Shown: positions 1 through 8,967, numbered from the stretch's first letter. The stretch: 48,591 nt of DNA from Sharpea porci (GCF_009695655.1 NZ_VUNM01000016.1:1-48591), one strand, 5' to 3'. Numbers and translations: made by a program. The notes: generated by a model not told the origin, from the sequence alone.

Positions 1-301
1 TTTCTCATGCAATACCTCCAAGTCTTATAGAATAGTTAGGAGATTATTGTAACATGCTTTTTTCAGATCTATCATTCAGGACACTTTCTTTCTTGGTACA
101 TAAAGACAATATCATGTTTGACTCACATTCTTATTTGAATCAGGATATACGCTGTTGTCAATATTCCTGATTAATGATAATGTATATTTTGAAAGCTTTT
201 GGGAGCGCCACGAAAAACTAAAAGCATTTTTCATTAAAACTCAACATATAAGCATTTTGCTTATCATTGGAATATAAACATTTGTGCAAATCATCCCCAC
301 G
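1..301. other. Leading non-coding stretch
   Basis: I see no convincing gene here. The only structure is a modest inverted repeat at about 138-173, with arms AATCAGGA and TCCTGATT and a loop of roughly 20 nt. It is not followed by a clear T-run, so I do not call it a terminator. The antisense ORF at 241-468 has no ribosome site and overlaps the more plausible forward ORF. Confidence 0.4.
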
Positions 302-577
302 ATGTCTGAAAACAAAAGCGACAATAGCGCTGAACGAAAGCAGTATTTAGAATACGCAAGGAACAACATTAGAAAGTTTGATGAAATGAAATTCGAGACA
401 AAGATGCTTTTTCCCATAGATGTTATATCTATTATAATGATTGCCCTTATTTCTTTTAATGTTTTCACTGAAACTGTTATATGTTGGATTCAAGAAATAC
501 TTAATGTGGGAGTATCAATTGTTGGTGTAATTTTTGCGGTTATTAACACAAAAGAAGCTCAAAGAAAAAAGGTGTAA
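302..577 (+). CDS. Small two-helix membrane protein of unknown function
   Basis: This 91-residue protein has a charged N-terminal part (about residues 1-36, rich in Lys, Glu, Arg and Asn). Two hydrophobic segments follow (about 39-56 and 62-82), and it ends in a basic tail (EAQRKKV), which suggests a small integral membrane protein. I start it at the second Met (MSENKSD), because the first six codons of the longer frame look like non-coding sequence; neither start has a clear Shine-Dalgarno. A strong hairpin terminator overlaps its stop codon, which supports it being a real transcription unit. I do not recognise a family. It borders the decayed mobile-element relic to its right and could be cargo of that element. 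Confidence 0.5.
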   Translation: MSENKSDNSAERKQYLEYARNNIRKFDEMKFETKMLFPIDVISIIMIALISFNVFTETVICWIQEILNVGVSIVGVIFAVINTKEAQRKKV

Positions 578-605
578 CGAGATTGAATCTCGTTGCACCT
601 TTTTT
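571..605 (+). terminator. Rho-independent terminator after the small membrane protein
   Basis: Near-perfect inverted repeat: arms GGTGTAACGAGATT and AATCTCGTTGCACC with one mismatch, followed by TTTTTT. The stop codon of the upstream ORF lies inside the left arm. The preceding A-run on the other strand would let it also act leftward. Confidence 0.8.
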
Positions 606-609
606 GACA

Positions 610-980
610 TTATAGAGACAGGTTATTAATTACAATTTCTGTGGCTCTGCTGCGGATGTTATTCATCCGAGCAACACACTCCATTTGATTGACTGCTTTG
701 AGTTGTTCAGTCACGCCTTCACGCTCTGCCATCTGTTTTACGAGCCAAAAAAAATATACTCGGCCTGCTTGTCAATGTCAGAAAGGTAGCCGTTTAACTT
801 ACCGCTTGTCAGAAGATTAGTGTATCGCACCTTGTGGTGTTGCTTGATGTACCGTAAATGTCGTTGTCCCCATACACCAATAGGATGTTCTTATTATTCA
901 GCAGGCAAAGGATTAGGCAAGTAATAATCGCCAACCTTCGTGTATGTACCGCCCATTTGCTCAAATATAGTCTTTTTCAT
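610..980 (-). pseudogene. TnpV-type transposon protein, decayed
   Basis: Reading leftward from the ATG at 980, the translation begins MKKTIFEQMGGTY and continues with WGQRHLRYIK, LLTSGKLNGYLSDIDKQAE, then REGVTEQLK and ARMNNIRSRA. These are the hallmark segments, in order, of the roughly 120-residue TnpV proteins carried by Tn4451-like and other Firmicute integrative elements. The frame is broken twice: two adjacent stop codons after NPLPAE, and a frameshift at a run of eight A/T bases near 747-754. TnpV is an accessory protein of unknown biochemical role. The two neighbours upstream, also disrupted, show that this is the tail of a degraded element. The match rests on recalled family motifs. 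Confidence 0.75.
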
Positions 981-984
981 AATC

Positions 985-1170
985 TTAGTCTTCCGTATAT
1001 CTAATCTTAAATCTCTTTTGTTTTGCGTTAATGACTTTCAGCAGGACTTCGTCAACTGCATCGGTATATCGCCCCTCTTTAATGAGATCGTTCCGTTTGT
1101 CATTAAGAGCGTCGATGATAATGCCTCTTTCGTATTCGTCAAATACTATGTAATACTTTTTATTATCATC
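985..1170 (-). pseudogene. Small conserved mobile-element protein, start lost
   Basis: The frame reads YYIVFDEYERG, then IIIDALNDKRNDLIKEG, RYTDAVDEVLLKVI and KRFKIRYTED before a stop 4 nt upstream of the TnpV start. This matches the small (about 60 residue) hypothetical proteins commonly encoded between DUF6809-type and TnpV-type genes in Firmicute integrative elements. The good ribosome site GGAGTG-ATG precedes it, but that ATG is one base out of frame and hits TAG after seven codons; the correct frame has an upstream TGA and no start. A one-base indel at the 5' end therefore seems to have inactivated it. Confidence 0.5.
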
Positions 1171-1467
1171 ACTCCTTCAAGAGATCCTTGAGTGGATCAT
1201 CCGTTCCGATAAAGGTGTCGTATGTAAATTTCGCACCCAACCGAAACCTATTATTAAACTGTCTAATGTTGATTCGCCGTTTACAACACTCCAAGCGTTT
1301 GCAAAATCAAGAAATAGCTTCTTGTTTTCTTCATCCAATGCCGCCGTCAGCTTTTCCTCGTTGTTCATCAAAATTTCCATCTGCTTCTGAACAGCCTTGT
1401 TTTGCCTTGTTCTGCGTGCCTGTGGATCAAGATTTCCGTAGAAAAATTCTTCAATAAAGTTTGCCAT
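1169..1467 (-). pseudogene. DUF6809-type mobile-element protein with a 3' frameshift
   Basis: Start ATG at 1467 (MANFIEEFFYGN) is preceded by AGGAGG. The open frame runs through NLDPQARRTRQNKAVQKQ and ALDEENKKLFLDFANAW to LIIGF, features of the DUF6809 proteins (about 100 residues) found beside TnpV-like genes. Near 1250 the frame slips. The neighbouring frame continues with the expected tail RLGAKFTYDTF and DDPLKDLLKE and a stop at 1169-1171, while the original frame ends in an unrelated tail at 1177. One missing T in the stretch GGTTTCGG accounts for this. Function unknown. Confidence 0.65.
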
Positions 1468-1537
1468 TGTGTAATCCTCCGTTATGAATTGAATCATCCT
1501 TACAATACAATCATTCTGGCTAATTACAAAAGTCAAA

Positions 1538-1567
1538 GGGAGACAACTTCGTTACGAAGTTTCTCCC
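1538..1567 (-). terminator. Terminator of the pst-pho unit
   Basis: Inverted repeat GGGAGAAACTTCG / CGAAGTTGTCTCCC (leftward reading) with a TAA loop, followed by TTT. It begins directly after the stop codon of the histidine kinase gene and would end the phoB-phoR transcript. Confidence 0.75.
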
Positions 1568-3256
1568 TTAGGATGCTTTCTTCATTGGTAAGGAAATTGT
1601 AATTTGTGTGCCAACATCTAGCTGTGAGCGTAACTGAATTGTGCCATCATAATAGGAAACAATATGTTTAACAATCGCAAGTCCTAGTCCTGTCCCACCA
1701 AGTGCTCTTGAACGTCCTTTATCAACACGATAGAAGCGTTCAAAGACACGTGATTGATCACCACTTGGAATACCAATACCAGTATCTGCAACAACAATAA
1801 TCATATGATCATTTGCTTCATGGAGACTGATATTGAGATCACCATTTTCTTTATTATATTTCACAGCATTGCTGACAAGATTGGAGATGAGGGTCTGAAT
1901 TTGTTGGTCATTACCAATATAGATAACATCCTCCAAATCCGTATGCACATGAATATTCTTTTTGATTATACTTGCATCATAGTTTTCTAGGACATTTTCC
2001 ACTGTTGTTTTAATATGGAGTGGTACTTCTTCTACAAGTAAATCACGGCTATCAAGTCTTGAAAGCATGAGAATATCATTGATGAGATTGCTCATGTTTC
2101 TTACTTGGTCTAGGATTTTGGTGAGAACTTCTTTTTGTTTTACTTCATCCGTAATTACGCCTGCTGACAAGAGTTCAGTATAGCCTCTAATAGATGTAAT
2201 AGGCGTCTTAAGCTCATGTGATACAGAAGAAAAGAAGTCTTCTCGCATCTTTGTGGCATTATGTGCCATTGTGATATCGACAAAGAAGAGCGCTTCCCCA
2301 AATGGTAAGTTTGAAATATAACAACGATAATAATAATCACCTATTGGCATTTCAATATGAAGATGCTTTTCTTCGCTCCTTAAAGCCTCTAAGAGTTCAG
2401 GATGAGTAACATGTTCAATAAAGGACTGCTTTTCTTCTAGATTGCCCAATATTTTACGTGCTGCCTTATTAATTGTCAGAATACAGCCATTCTCATCAAG
2501 AAGAATAAAACCTTCACGCATCTGACTAATAATTTCATCCTGTTTATCACGTTCGAATGCCGTTTCACGCATGGACTTACGTAAGCGGTGTGTTAAGTTT
2601 TCAAGAGTACTTGTGATTGTTTCTACTTCTTCATAGTCATATTCTTTTAATTCAAAACGGAAATCATCGGTCATATTATTTAATGCATCAACAAGTTCAT
2701 CCAATGGTTTAGTAACATGTCTCGCAAGCTTACGTGACATGATGAATGAGATGGCAAAGGATATGATTGCTGAGAAGAGTATTGCCGGGGCAATAACGGA
2801 TGCATATTCAAAGATGGAGTGATAAGGCATTGAAAGCCTAATAATCCGAGTTCCATTAAAATAAGCAACATAGAGCATTCTTTCTCTTGTTGTATCACTC
2901 TTTCTAATAGCATAACCATAATGATCTTTTTGATGAAGTGCTTCCTGTACTTCTTCACGATGCAAATGGTTTTCAGAAATAATACTCTTGTAAGTGTCAG
3001 CTAAAACCGTTCCATTCTTGTCAATAATGGATATACGTGTCTGATCTGAATAAGCAAATGGCGCAAGTTCTTCAATCTGACTTATCAAATTTCCCTTATA
3101 ATCAATTGAATGAGAAATCAAACGTACTGAATAGCCCATTTCCTTTTCCGTATTGCTGAGCATTGAGTTTGAAATAAGCGCAAAGCTTAAGCCAAGCGTA
3201 ATGACCATACTGATAAGTGTAACCGTAATGAAATAACGCAATATGCTTTTATACAT
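1568..3256 (-). CDS. phoR: Phosphate-regulon sensor histidine kinase PhoR/PnpS
   Basis: This 562-residue membrane kinase would sense phosphate status through the Pst transporter and PhoU and phosphorylate PhoB. It has an N-terminal TM (about 8-30), an extracellular sensor segment (about 31-150), a second TM (about 153-173), a HAMP linker (about 174-228) and a PAS-like domain (about 236-330). The HisKA dimerisation helix carries SHELKTP (phospho-acceptor His347), and the ATPase domain has NLVSNAVKYN (459-468), DTGIGI (491-496) and GGTGLGL (520-526). Length and order fit Gram-positive PhoR. Its start overlaps the end of the response-regulator gene by 8 nt, so the two are translationally coupled. 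It is the last gene of the phosphate cluster. Confidence 0.93.
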   Translation of the reverse strand: MYKSILRYFITVTLISMVITLGLSFALISNSMLSNTEKEMGYSVRLISHSIDYKGNLISQIEELAPFAYSDQTRISIIDKNGTVLADTYKSIISENHLHREEVQEALHQKDHYGYAIRKSDTTRERMLYVAYFNGTRIIRLSMPYHSIFEYASVIAPAILFSAIISFAISFIMSRKLARHVTKPLDELVDALNNMTDDFRFELKEYDYEEVETITSTLENLTHRLRKSMRETAFERDKQDEIISQMREGFILLDENGCILTINKAARKILGNLEEKQSFIEHVTHPELLEALRSEEKHLHIEMPIGDYYYRCYISNLPFGEALFFVDITMAHNATKMREDFFSSVSHELKTPITSIRGYTELLSAGVITDEVKQKEVLTKILDQVRNMSNLINDILMLSRLDSRDLLVEEVPLHIKTTVENVLENYDASIIKKNIHVHTDLEDVIYIGNDQQIQTLISNLVSNAVKYNKENGDLNISLHEANDHMIIVVADTGIGIPSGDQSRVFERFYRVDKGRSRALGGTGLGLAIVKHIVSYYDGTIQLRSQLDVGTQITISLPMKKAS

Positions 3257-3929
3257 TTTGGTCCCCTACAAAACGATAGCCAACAGAACGAATCGTCTTA
3301 ATATAATGACTGCCATCATCACCAAGCTTACTTCTTAATGAACGAATATGGACATCCAACGCCCTACTCTCGCCCATAAAATCATAGCCCCAGATACTAT
3401 TGAGAAGTTCTTCTCTTTCCACAACTCTTTCTCTGTTATCAATTAAATAGACAAGTAATTGATATTCTTTATGTGTTAATTCAAGCTGTTCATCATTCTT
3501 TTTAATAATATGTTTTGATTTATCAACTGAAAGATCAGCTGTTTTAATCAGCTTTTCTTCTTTCTTCGTACGTCTTAGCAGTGAACGTACTCTTGCTGAG
3601 AGTTCAAGAACCCCGAAAGGTTTTGTCATATAGTCATCACAACCACTATCTAGGCCTTTGACTTTATCGATTTCACGATCTTTAGCTGATAAGACCATAA
3701 TAGGTAGGGTTGTATTTGTTTCTCTAATCTTCTTAATGGCAGAAATGCCATCAAGTTCTGGTAACATTATGTCGAAAATAGCCATGTCAGGCGTGTCATC
3801 ATGAATAGCCACAATGGCATCAATCGCATTATCAAACTGTCTTATTTCATAGCCATTGCTTTCTAAAGCTAATTTGATAATTTCCTGGATATTCTCATCA
3901 TCTTCTACCACATATATACGTTCATTCAT
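3249..3929 (-). CDS. phoB: Phosphate-regulon response regulator PhoB/PhoP
   Basis: A 226-residue OmpR-class regulator. The receiver domain (1-115) shows the acidic pocket (ED at 9-10), phospho-acceptor Asp53 in IFDIMLPELDG, the switch Ser81 and Lys103 in TKPFG. A C-terminal winged helix (about 130-225) carries the typical recognition region (ALDVHIRSLRSKLG) and ends VGYRFVG. AGGAGG lies 8 nt before the ATG. It should bind TTAACA-type Pho boxes, two of which sit 50-65 nt upstream of its own start, implying autoregulation. It forms a coupled pair with the adjacent kinase and controls the pst genes. The name phoB is by function; Bacillus calls the orthologue phoP. Confidence 0.93.
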   Translation of the reverse strand: MNERIYVVEDDENIQEIIKLALESNGYEIRQFDNAIDAIVAIHDDTPDMAIFDIMLPELDGISAIKKIRETNTTLPIMVLSAKDREIDKVKGLDSGCDDYMTKPFGVLELSARVRSLLRRTKKEEKLIKTADLSVDKSKHIIKKNDEQLELTHKEYQLLVYLIDNRERVVEREELLNSIWGYDFMGESRALDVHIRSLRSKLGDDGSHYIKTIRSVGYRFVGDQNV

Positions 3930-3977
3930 AATTACTGCCTCCTTGAGGACTATTTTAGCACTAATGTTGAGGATATA

Positions 3978-3994
3978 TGTTAAGAACAGGTTAA
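3978..3994 (-). promoter_or_regulatory. Pho box upstream of phoB
   Basis: Leftward reading gives TTAACC and TTAACA with exactly 11 bp between their starts, matching the direct-repeat spacing bound by PhoP/PhoB dimers. A TAAAAT element about 25 nt further downstream could serve as a -10. This would give phoBR its own phosphate-controlled promoter inside the larger cluster. Confidence 0.6.
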
Positions 3995-4012
3995 GAAATT
4001 AACAATTCTTTC

Positions 4013-4663
4013 CTACTGTGTATCCTCAATTTCACCTGTCATTAAGAATTCTAACCATTCGTAAATATTTGTCGCATGATCACCAATACGTTCTAAGTAT
4101 TTCGCAATAATTAAATAATTCAGGCAATCATCAATATTCTCTTTACCTTCTTTTAATATTGCAACAATCTCAGCCTTCACTTCACTAAAGAGAACATCAA
4201 CCTGATCATCCATTGCATCAGCTCGCTTGCCTCTTTCAAGATCTTTTGTAACATAGGCACGGATTGCTTCATGAACCATTTCACGACATACTTTCATCAT
4301 TGTTGGGATATGTTCAACTGTCTTATAAGGATATTTGCCATTAAAAGATAAAGACATTTCACTAATATCAGCTGCCTGATCACCAATTCTCTCTAGATCA
4401 GTTACAACCTTTAATGCTGTCGCAATGACTCTCAAGTCAGTAGCTACAGGCTGTTGTCTTAACATCAGCTTAAAACATAATGCTTCAATATCATGTTCAA
4501 GATTGTTGATGCTTTGATCGCCTCTGACAATATCTTCAGCCAATGTCTTATCCTGCTCTTTGAAGGCCTTCTTGCTTTTTTCAAGAGAGATTTCTACAAG
4601 ATTACCCATATCTACAAGCATATCATTTAATTTCTTTAAATCTTCATTATATTGTACACGCAT
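4013..4663 (-). CDS. phoU: Phosphate transport regulator PhoU
   Basis: A 216-residue all-helical protein made of two PhoU repeats. Each carries the family signature: DLERIGDQAADI (about 89-100) and YLERIGDHATNI (about 189-200), the acidic metal-cluster motifs. PhoU connects the Pst transporter to the PhoR kinase and shuts the regulon off when phosphate is plentiful. It begins 3 nt after the pstB stop, with AAGGTTCGG as a modest ribosome site, and lies between pstB and phoB as in many Firmicutes. The 83-nt gap after it holds the Pho box of phoB. Normal length, no lesion seen. Confidence 0.93.
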   Translation of the reverse strand: MRVQYNEDLKKLNDMLVDMGNLVEISLEKSKKAFKEQDKTLAEDIVRGDQSINNLEHDIEALCFKLMLRQQPVATDLRVIATALKVVTDLERIGDQAADISEMSLSFNGKYPYKTVEHIPTMMKVCREMVHEAIRAYVTKDLERGKRADAMDDQVDVLFSEVKAEIVAILKEGKENIDDCLNYLIIAKYLERIGDHATNIYEWLEFLMTGEIEDTQ

Positions 4664-4666
4664 AGT

Positions 4667-5419
4667 TTATCCGAACCTTCCTGTAATATAGTCTTCCGTA
4701 CGTTTATCTTCTGGGAATGAGAAGATCTTTTCTGTATCACCATATTCAATAATTTCCCCATGTAAGAAGAATGCTGTCTTATCAGCAATACGACTTGCCT
4801 GCTGCATATTGTGTGTAACAATAACAATCGTATACTTATTCTTTAATTCCATAAGCAGGTCTTCAATCTTGCTTGTTGAAATTGGATCAAGAGCACTTGT
4901 TGGTTCATCAAGAAGAATAACTTCTGGTTCAACGGCAAGCGTACGGGCAATACAAAGACGTTGCTGCTGTCCTCCGGATAAGCCAAGAGCTGATGAATGA
5001 AGACGGTCTTTGATTTCATCATAGAGTGCTGCACTCTTTAAGCTTTTTTCGACAATCTCATCAAGCTTCTTTTTATTCTTAATGCCATGAATTCTTGGTC
5101 CATAGGCTACATTGTCATAGACACTCATAGGGAATGGGTTAGGCTGCTGGAAAACCATTCCAACCTTTTTTCTTAATAGTGTTGGATCAACACCCTTGCC
5201 AAAGATATCTTCACCATCAAGTGAAACAAGTCCTTCAATTCTTACCCCTTTGACATAATCCTGCATTCTATTGAGGGTCTTTAAGAATGTTGACTTACCA
5301 CAACCTGAAGGACCAATGAAGGCTGTTATTTTGTTTTCTTCTATTTCCAGGTTGGTATCTTTTAAAGCATGCTTCTCTCCATACCAGAGATTCAAATGCT
5401 GTATTGATATTTTACTCAT
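4667..5419 (-). CDS. pstB: Phosphate ABC transporter ATPase PstB
   Basis: A 250-residue ABC ATPase that powers phosphate import. Walker [10 protein letters not shown] (36-44), Q-loop [11 protein letters not shown] signature LSGGQQQRL (147-155), Walker [13 protein letters not shown] (168-179) and switch His in VTHNMQQ are all present; the [10 protein letters not shown] stretch is typical of PstB. I choose the Met of MSKISIQHL (5419), because AAGGAG lies 10 nt upstream of it. A longer start at 5446 would run into pstA with no ribosome site. The gap to pstA is 7 nt and to phoU 3 nt. Confidence 0.95.
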   Translation of the reverse strand: MSKISIQHLNLWYGEKHALKDTNLEIEENKITAFIGPSGCGKSTFLKTLNRMQDYVKGVRIEGLVSLDGEDIFGKGVDPTLLRKKVGMVFQQPNPFPMSVYDNVAYGPRIHGIKNKKKLDEIVEKSLKSAALYDEIKDRLHSSALGLSGGQQQRLCIARTLAVEPEVILLDEPTSALDPISTSKIEDLLMELKNKYTIVIVTHNMQQASRIADKTAFFLHGEIIEYGDTEKIFSFPEDKRTEDYITGRFG

Positions 5420-5426
5420 ATTAAAA

Positions 5427-6287
5427 CTACTCCTTTGTATTGACATCGAAATGCTTAGTAATCCATTTCGCTAAAGCATTCATCAGGAAGATTAAAATAA
5501 TCAAGATCATCCCAATGACGAAAGCCTGGCCATATTGGGCATTTGTCATAGCGATATAGAGCTGAATTGTTAATGTGCCACCACTTTCTAAGAAATGCGA
5601 GAAGAAATCTCTTGGCATTAAATAGGCAGAACCGGCAGTAAAGAGCAATGCAGCTGATTCGGCAATAATACGTCCCATTGCCAGAATGACACCAGTTAAG
5701 ATACCTGGTAAACAGCTTGGGAGAATAACCGTATGAATCATATACCACTTTGTTGCCCCAAGTCCTCTTGCCGCTTCACGATAGCTTTCAGGTACTGAAG
5801 CCAATGCTGTCTGTGTGCTTCTAATAATAATAGGAAGTATCAACAATGTCAGTGTAAAACAACCTGTTAAAATGGAATACTTGAAGCCAAGTAATTCACC
5901 AAAGAAGATCATCCCAAACAAACCAAAGATAATCGATGGAATACCGGATAAGACTTCCGTCGCAAAGCTAACAGCTTCAACGAACTTCTTATTCTTAGCA
6001 TACTCATTCAAATAAATAGCTCCACCAATACCAATTGGACAAGCAAGAAGCAATGTACCTAAGATAATATAGAGCGTATTGATAATATTCCCTAATAAGC
6101 CATTTGGATTCGTAAGTGCTGATTGAGGGGAAATGAGATCTTTAAATTTGAAGAAAGGAATACCTTTAGAGAAGACATAGACAATAATGACAACAATCAA
6201 GGCTGCTGAGAAGAATGTACATATGCCAATAAGAGCAAGCAAGATATTGTCTGAAATACGTGTCTTTTTTGCAGTAATACTAGTCAT
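5427..6287 (-). CDS. pstA: Phosphate ABC transporter permease PstA
   Basis: A 286-residue integral membrane protein with six predicted TM segments. The binding-protein-dependent transport motif [11 protein letters not shown] (coupling helix contacting PstB) falls about two thirds along, and [12 protein letters not shown] is a PstA hallmark. It pairs with PstC to form the phosphate channel. Its start overlaps the end of pstC by 8 nt, indicating translational coupling. The length matches the family. Confidence 0.93.
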   Translation of the reverse strand: MTSITAKKTRISDNILLALIGICTFFSAALIVVIIVYVFSKGIPFFKFKDLISPQSALTNPNGLLGNIINTLYIILGTLLLACPIGIGGAIYLNEYAKNKKFVEAVSFATEVLSGIPSIIFGLFGMIFFGELLGFKYSILTGCFTLTLLILPIIIRSTQTALASVPESYREAARGLGATKWYMIHTVILPSCLPGILTGVILAMGRIIAESAALLFTAGSAYLMPRDFFSHFLESGGTLTIQLYIAMTNAQYGQAFVIGMILIILIFLMNALAKWITKHFDVNTKE

Positions 6288-7197
6288 CTTCTTCTCCTTT
6301 CTTCAATATACGTGACAAGATAATATTGATAACCATAATAAATACAAAGAGTACTAAGCCAATCGTAAAGAGTACTTGTCGATGCAAGCCTTGTGAATAG
6401 CCCATTTCACTGACGATTGCGGTTGTTAAGAAACGAACAGAGTTGAATGGCCAAGGGGCTTTAACGGCATTACCAGCAACAAGCAAGATCGCCATTGCTT
6501 CACCAATTGCACGACCAACACCTAAAACGATAGCTGAGAAGATCCCATTCTTAGCAGCGGGAATGACAACTTTGAAAATTGTCTGAATTTTTGTTGCCCC
6601 AAGTGCTAAGGAAGATAAGCGTAAATGCTGAGGTACTGTTTCTAGCGCTGTTTCTGAGACATTGACTAGTGTTGGTAAAATCATAATCACCAGGACGAGA
6701 ATGGCAGCAATAAGATTGGCGCCACCTGTCATCTGATGATGTGGATTGCCGGCATAGATGGATTTCTCCAAAGCATACATCGCGGGGTTGATAATAAGGA
6801 TACCAAGCAGTCCATAGACAACGGATGGAATACCTGCTAGCATCTCAATAGCGCTCTTAAGCACTTTCTTGAGTTTTTCATTGACAAGTTCACTTAAGGC
6901 AACAGCTGTCAGCAGGCCAATAGGCACGGCTAATAAAACTGCAAACAATGTACCAATAATAGATGTAAGAATAATATAGAGTATCCCGAACTTACCAGCA
7001 GTTGGCTGCCAGGTAGTTGAAAAAAGAATATCAACTAAACCAACCTTAAAGATAGCTGGTGTACCGGAGATAATCATATAAGCAGTAATGGAAACAACAG
7101 CAATGATAGAAAGAGCGGCACACGCAATGAAGATGTATGCCGCTGCTTTCTCTTCCCTTGTCGTTGTTTTATTACTACCGACAATTGAATATTTCAT
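6280..7197 (-). CDS. pstC: Phosphate ABC transporter permease PstC
   Basis: A 305-residue permease. An N-terminal TM (about 22-44) is followed by an extracellular loop (GKFGILYIILT region) and five further TM segments. It has the PstC motif AGIPSVVYGLLG and the coupling-helix motif LRLSSLALGATK. It partners PstA and accepts phosphate from PstS. It lies 2 nt after the pstS stop and overlaps pstA, so the four transporter genes behave as one operon. Confidence 0.93.
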   Translation of the reverse strand: MKYSIVGSNKTTTREEKAAAYIFIACAALSIIAVVSITAYMIISGTPAIFKVGLVDILFSTTWQPTAGKFGILYIILTSIIGTLFAVLLAVPIGLLTAVALSELVNEKLKKVLKSAIEMLAGIPSVVYGLLGILIINPAMYALEKSIYAGNPHHQMTGGANLIAAILVLVIMILPTLVNVSETALETVPQHLRLSSLALGATKIQTIFKVVIPAAKNGIFSAIVLGVGRAIGEAMAILLVAGNAVKAPWPFNSVRFLTTAIVSEMGYSQGLHRQVLFTIGLVLFVFIMVINIILSRILKKGEEDD

Positions 7198-7199
7198 AT

Positions 7200-8036
7200 T
7201 TATTTTGCTGAGATTAAACCAACTTTTTTAATGATGGCCTGGCCTGCATCACTATTAATGTAATCGAATAATGCCTGAACTTTTTTATTCTGTTTTGAGA
7301 TTTTACCTTTAGTAGCCATAACGAATGGACGCTGTAATGGGTATTTACCTGCTTTGATATTTGCTACTGTAGCTTTAACGCCATCAAGTTCCATTGTATT
7401 AATAGAGTTATCTACTGCATCAAGTGAGACATAACCGATTGCTCCTGTTGTAGCTGCACATTTAGCAACAACAGCACCTGTGTTATCAAGTTCCTGAGCA
7501 TATTTACATTGGTTTTCAATCTTTAATAATTCTTCGAAGGCACTACGTGTACCTGAAGCAGCTTCACGACCAATAACAACGATCTGTTCATCAGCACCAC
7601 CAACATCTTTCCAGTTTGTGATCTTGCCTGTATAGATATCAGCTAATTGCTGTTTTGTAAGAGATTTAACTTTGTTCGCTTTGTTAATAGAAACTGCAAT
7701 ACCATCAATAGCAACAACATTTTCAATTAAGCCACTATTCTTTTCATCATCAGATAAAGCTCTTGAACTATCAGCGATATCACAAGTACCTTTTTGAAGA
7801 GCGGCAATACCAGCTGAAGAACCAGTGAACTGTGCTTCTACATTGACATTTGGATATTTTTCCTTGAAGCTTTCACCAAGTGCTGTTACAAACTTCTGCA
7901 TAGAAGTAGATCCATTTAATGAGATCTTACCACTTAAATCACCTTCATTAGATTTTGTAGATGTGCTTCCTCCACCACATCCTGCAAGCGTGAATGCCAT
8001 AAGCATTGCCACAAATATAGAGACGACCTTTTTCAT
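7200..8036 (-). CDS. pstS: Phosphate-binding lipoprotein PstS
   Basis: A 278-residue exported solute-binding protein. The lipoprotein signal (MKKVVSIFVAMLMAFTLAGC) puts the lipidated Cys at residue 20, followed by a Gly/Ser/Thr linker. Phosphate-ligand motifs GSTSMQKF and GREAASGTRSAFE are in the positions expected for class PBP-like PstS. I start at this Met, not the upstream one (8066), because AGGAGG lies 8 nt before it and the signal peptide begins there. It is the first gene of the unit and sits behind a Pho-box array. Confidence 0.95.
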   Translation of the reverse strand: MKKVVSIFVAMLMAFTLAGCGGGSTSTKSNEGDLSGKISLNGSTSMQKFVTALGESFKEKYPNVNVEAQFTGSSAGIAALQKGTCDIADSSRALSDDEKNSGLIENVVAIDGIAVSINKANKVKSLTKQQLADIYTGKITNWKDVGGADEQIVVIGREAASGTRSAFEELLKIENQCKYAQELDNTGAVVAKCAATTGAIGYVSLDAVDNSINTMELDGVKATVANIKAGKYPLQRPFVMATKGKISKQNKKVQALFDYINSDAGQAIIKKVGLISAK

Positions 8037-8139
8037 TGAATATTCCTCCTTGTCTCTTTTAGACACGTATATCTTAGGATATGAACAATTATGGAAAAAT
8101 CCTATTTATGTATTGATTCAATAAAGGTTCTCTAAAGAT

Positions 8140-8176
8140 TGTTAAGAAGAAAGAATGAATGTAAAGTAAGTGTTAA
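8140..8176 (-). promoter_or_regulatory. Pho-box array upstream of pstS
   Basis: Leftward reading shows TTAACA, TTTACA and a weaker TCTTTC at exact 11-bp steps, then another TTAACA 9 bp later. These are the hexamers and spacing recognised by PhoP-type regulators in Gram-positives. The array lies about 105-140 nt upstream of the pstS start. The exact -10 element is not clear to me. Confidence 0.65.
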
Positions 8177-8327
8177 ATATGGGAAGAAGAGTGAGAATCA
8201 TCACTTTCAACTGCATGAAATAAGCAAAATACACTTTTACTTATAAATTTTGAGTAAAATAAAAACAGGATTACATCCATCACAAACATAATCCCGTCCT
8301 ATAAATTATCGTGTTTGATTCACATAT

Positions 8328-8638
8328 TTAGCCCTTCAATTTGTTTTTAAAATCAGAAGCACTATATAAAACATCTGTTACAATAACTTGATTCTCTTAA
8401 ATAATAAAGAATACAGAATAATGATCTACTAAAAATCTTCTTATCTTTTTGCTATGTTCAGGTTCTGATTCCATAACATGAATTCTCTCTGCCATTCTAT
8501 CCAAAGTCAAAATAGCATTTGCGATACGGTTATACTGGTTCATTGCTTTTTCAGATTCTTGAAGAACATAAGCAATAAAATTGTATAGTTTCTCCATATC
8601 ATCGCTTCATTTGTAATCTCTACCGCATAGTGTTTCAT
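8328..8638 (-). pseudogene. RelE/ParE-family toxin, inactivated
   Basis: The ATG at 8638, 1 nt after the antitoxin stop, begins MKHYAVEITNEAM, the usual N-terminus of a RelE/ParE toxin. The frame then slips; the neighbouring frame continues MEKLYNFIAYVLQ, QYNRIANAILTLD, MESEPEHSKKIRRFLVD and YSVFFII. That frame hits TAA at about 8397-8399, after which the expected tail (ENQVIVTDVLYSASDFKNK) follows in frame to a stop at 8328. So there is one indel near codon 14 and one nonsense codon. The ribosome-dependent mRNase or gyrase-type activity of the family should be absent, and the antitoxin should have no intact partner here. Confidence 0.8.
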
Positions 8639-8639
8639 A

Positions 8640-8942
8640 TTAATGATTTTCCCTAAATTTAGTAAATGCTTCCGCTGCATTCTGTACTCTTCCTGCAGCT
8701 ATATCGTCATAACCTTTTTCCAATTTTTGGTGTAATTCTTCTGATGTCATAAGATCAGCATTAATAGGTGCTGGTGCATTTGGTAAAGAAATAGGAAACG
8801 GAATTCCACCAGTAAGAGATATCTGATTTAAATATATATTGATAGCTGTTGACATAGGAATACCTAATTGTGATAAAACTTTTTCTGCTTGTTCCTTAAC
8901 CTTTGGATTAACTCTTAAATTTAATGTTGCTGTTTTTTCCAT
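8640..8942 (-). CDS. relB: RelB/DinJ-family antitoxin
   Basis: A 100-residue protein. The N-terminal ribbon-helix-helix DNA-binding part (about 1-50: ATLNLRVNPKVKEQAEKVL, then GIPMSTAINIYLNQI) is typical of RelB/DinJ, and the C-terminal half would wrap the toxin. GAGGTG precedes the ATG. The promoter just upstream overlaps an inverted repeat, consistent with autoregulation. The toxin gene that follows at once is broken, so this antitoxin may now serve only as a repressor or act against a related toxin elsewhere. Confidence 0.85.
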   Translation of the reverse strand: MEKTATLNLRVNPKVKEQAEKVLSQLGIPMSTAINIYLNQISLTGGIPFPISLPNAPAPINADLMTSEELHQKLEKGYDDIAAGRVQNAAEAFTKFRENH

Positions 8943-8967
8943 ATTTTCGCACCTCTTCTTTTATTAA

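Noticed and set aside
2680-2958. Alternative frames inside phoR, pst, serC and hsdR genes longer than 60 codons
   Set aside because: They lie wholly within well-supported genes, lack ribosome sites and show no family motifs.
8268-8306. Possible terminator GGATTA / TAATCC between pstS and the relE relic
   Set aside because: Short imperfect arms, a long loop and no clear T-run.
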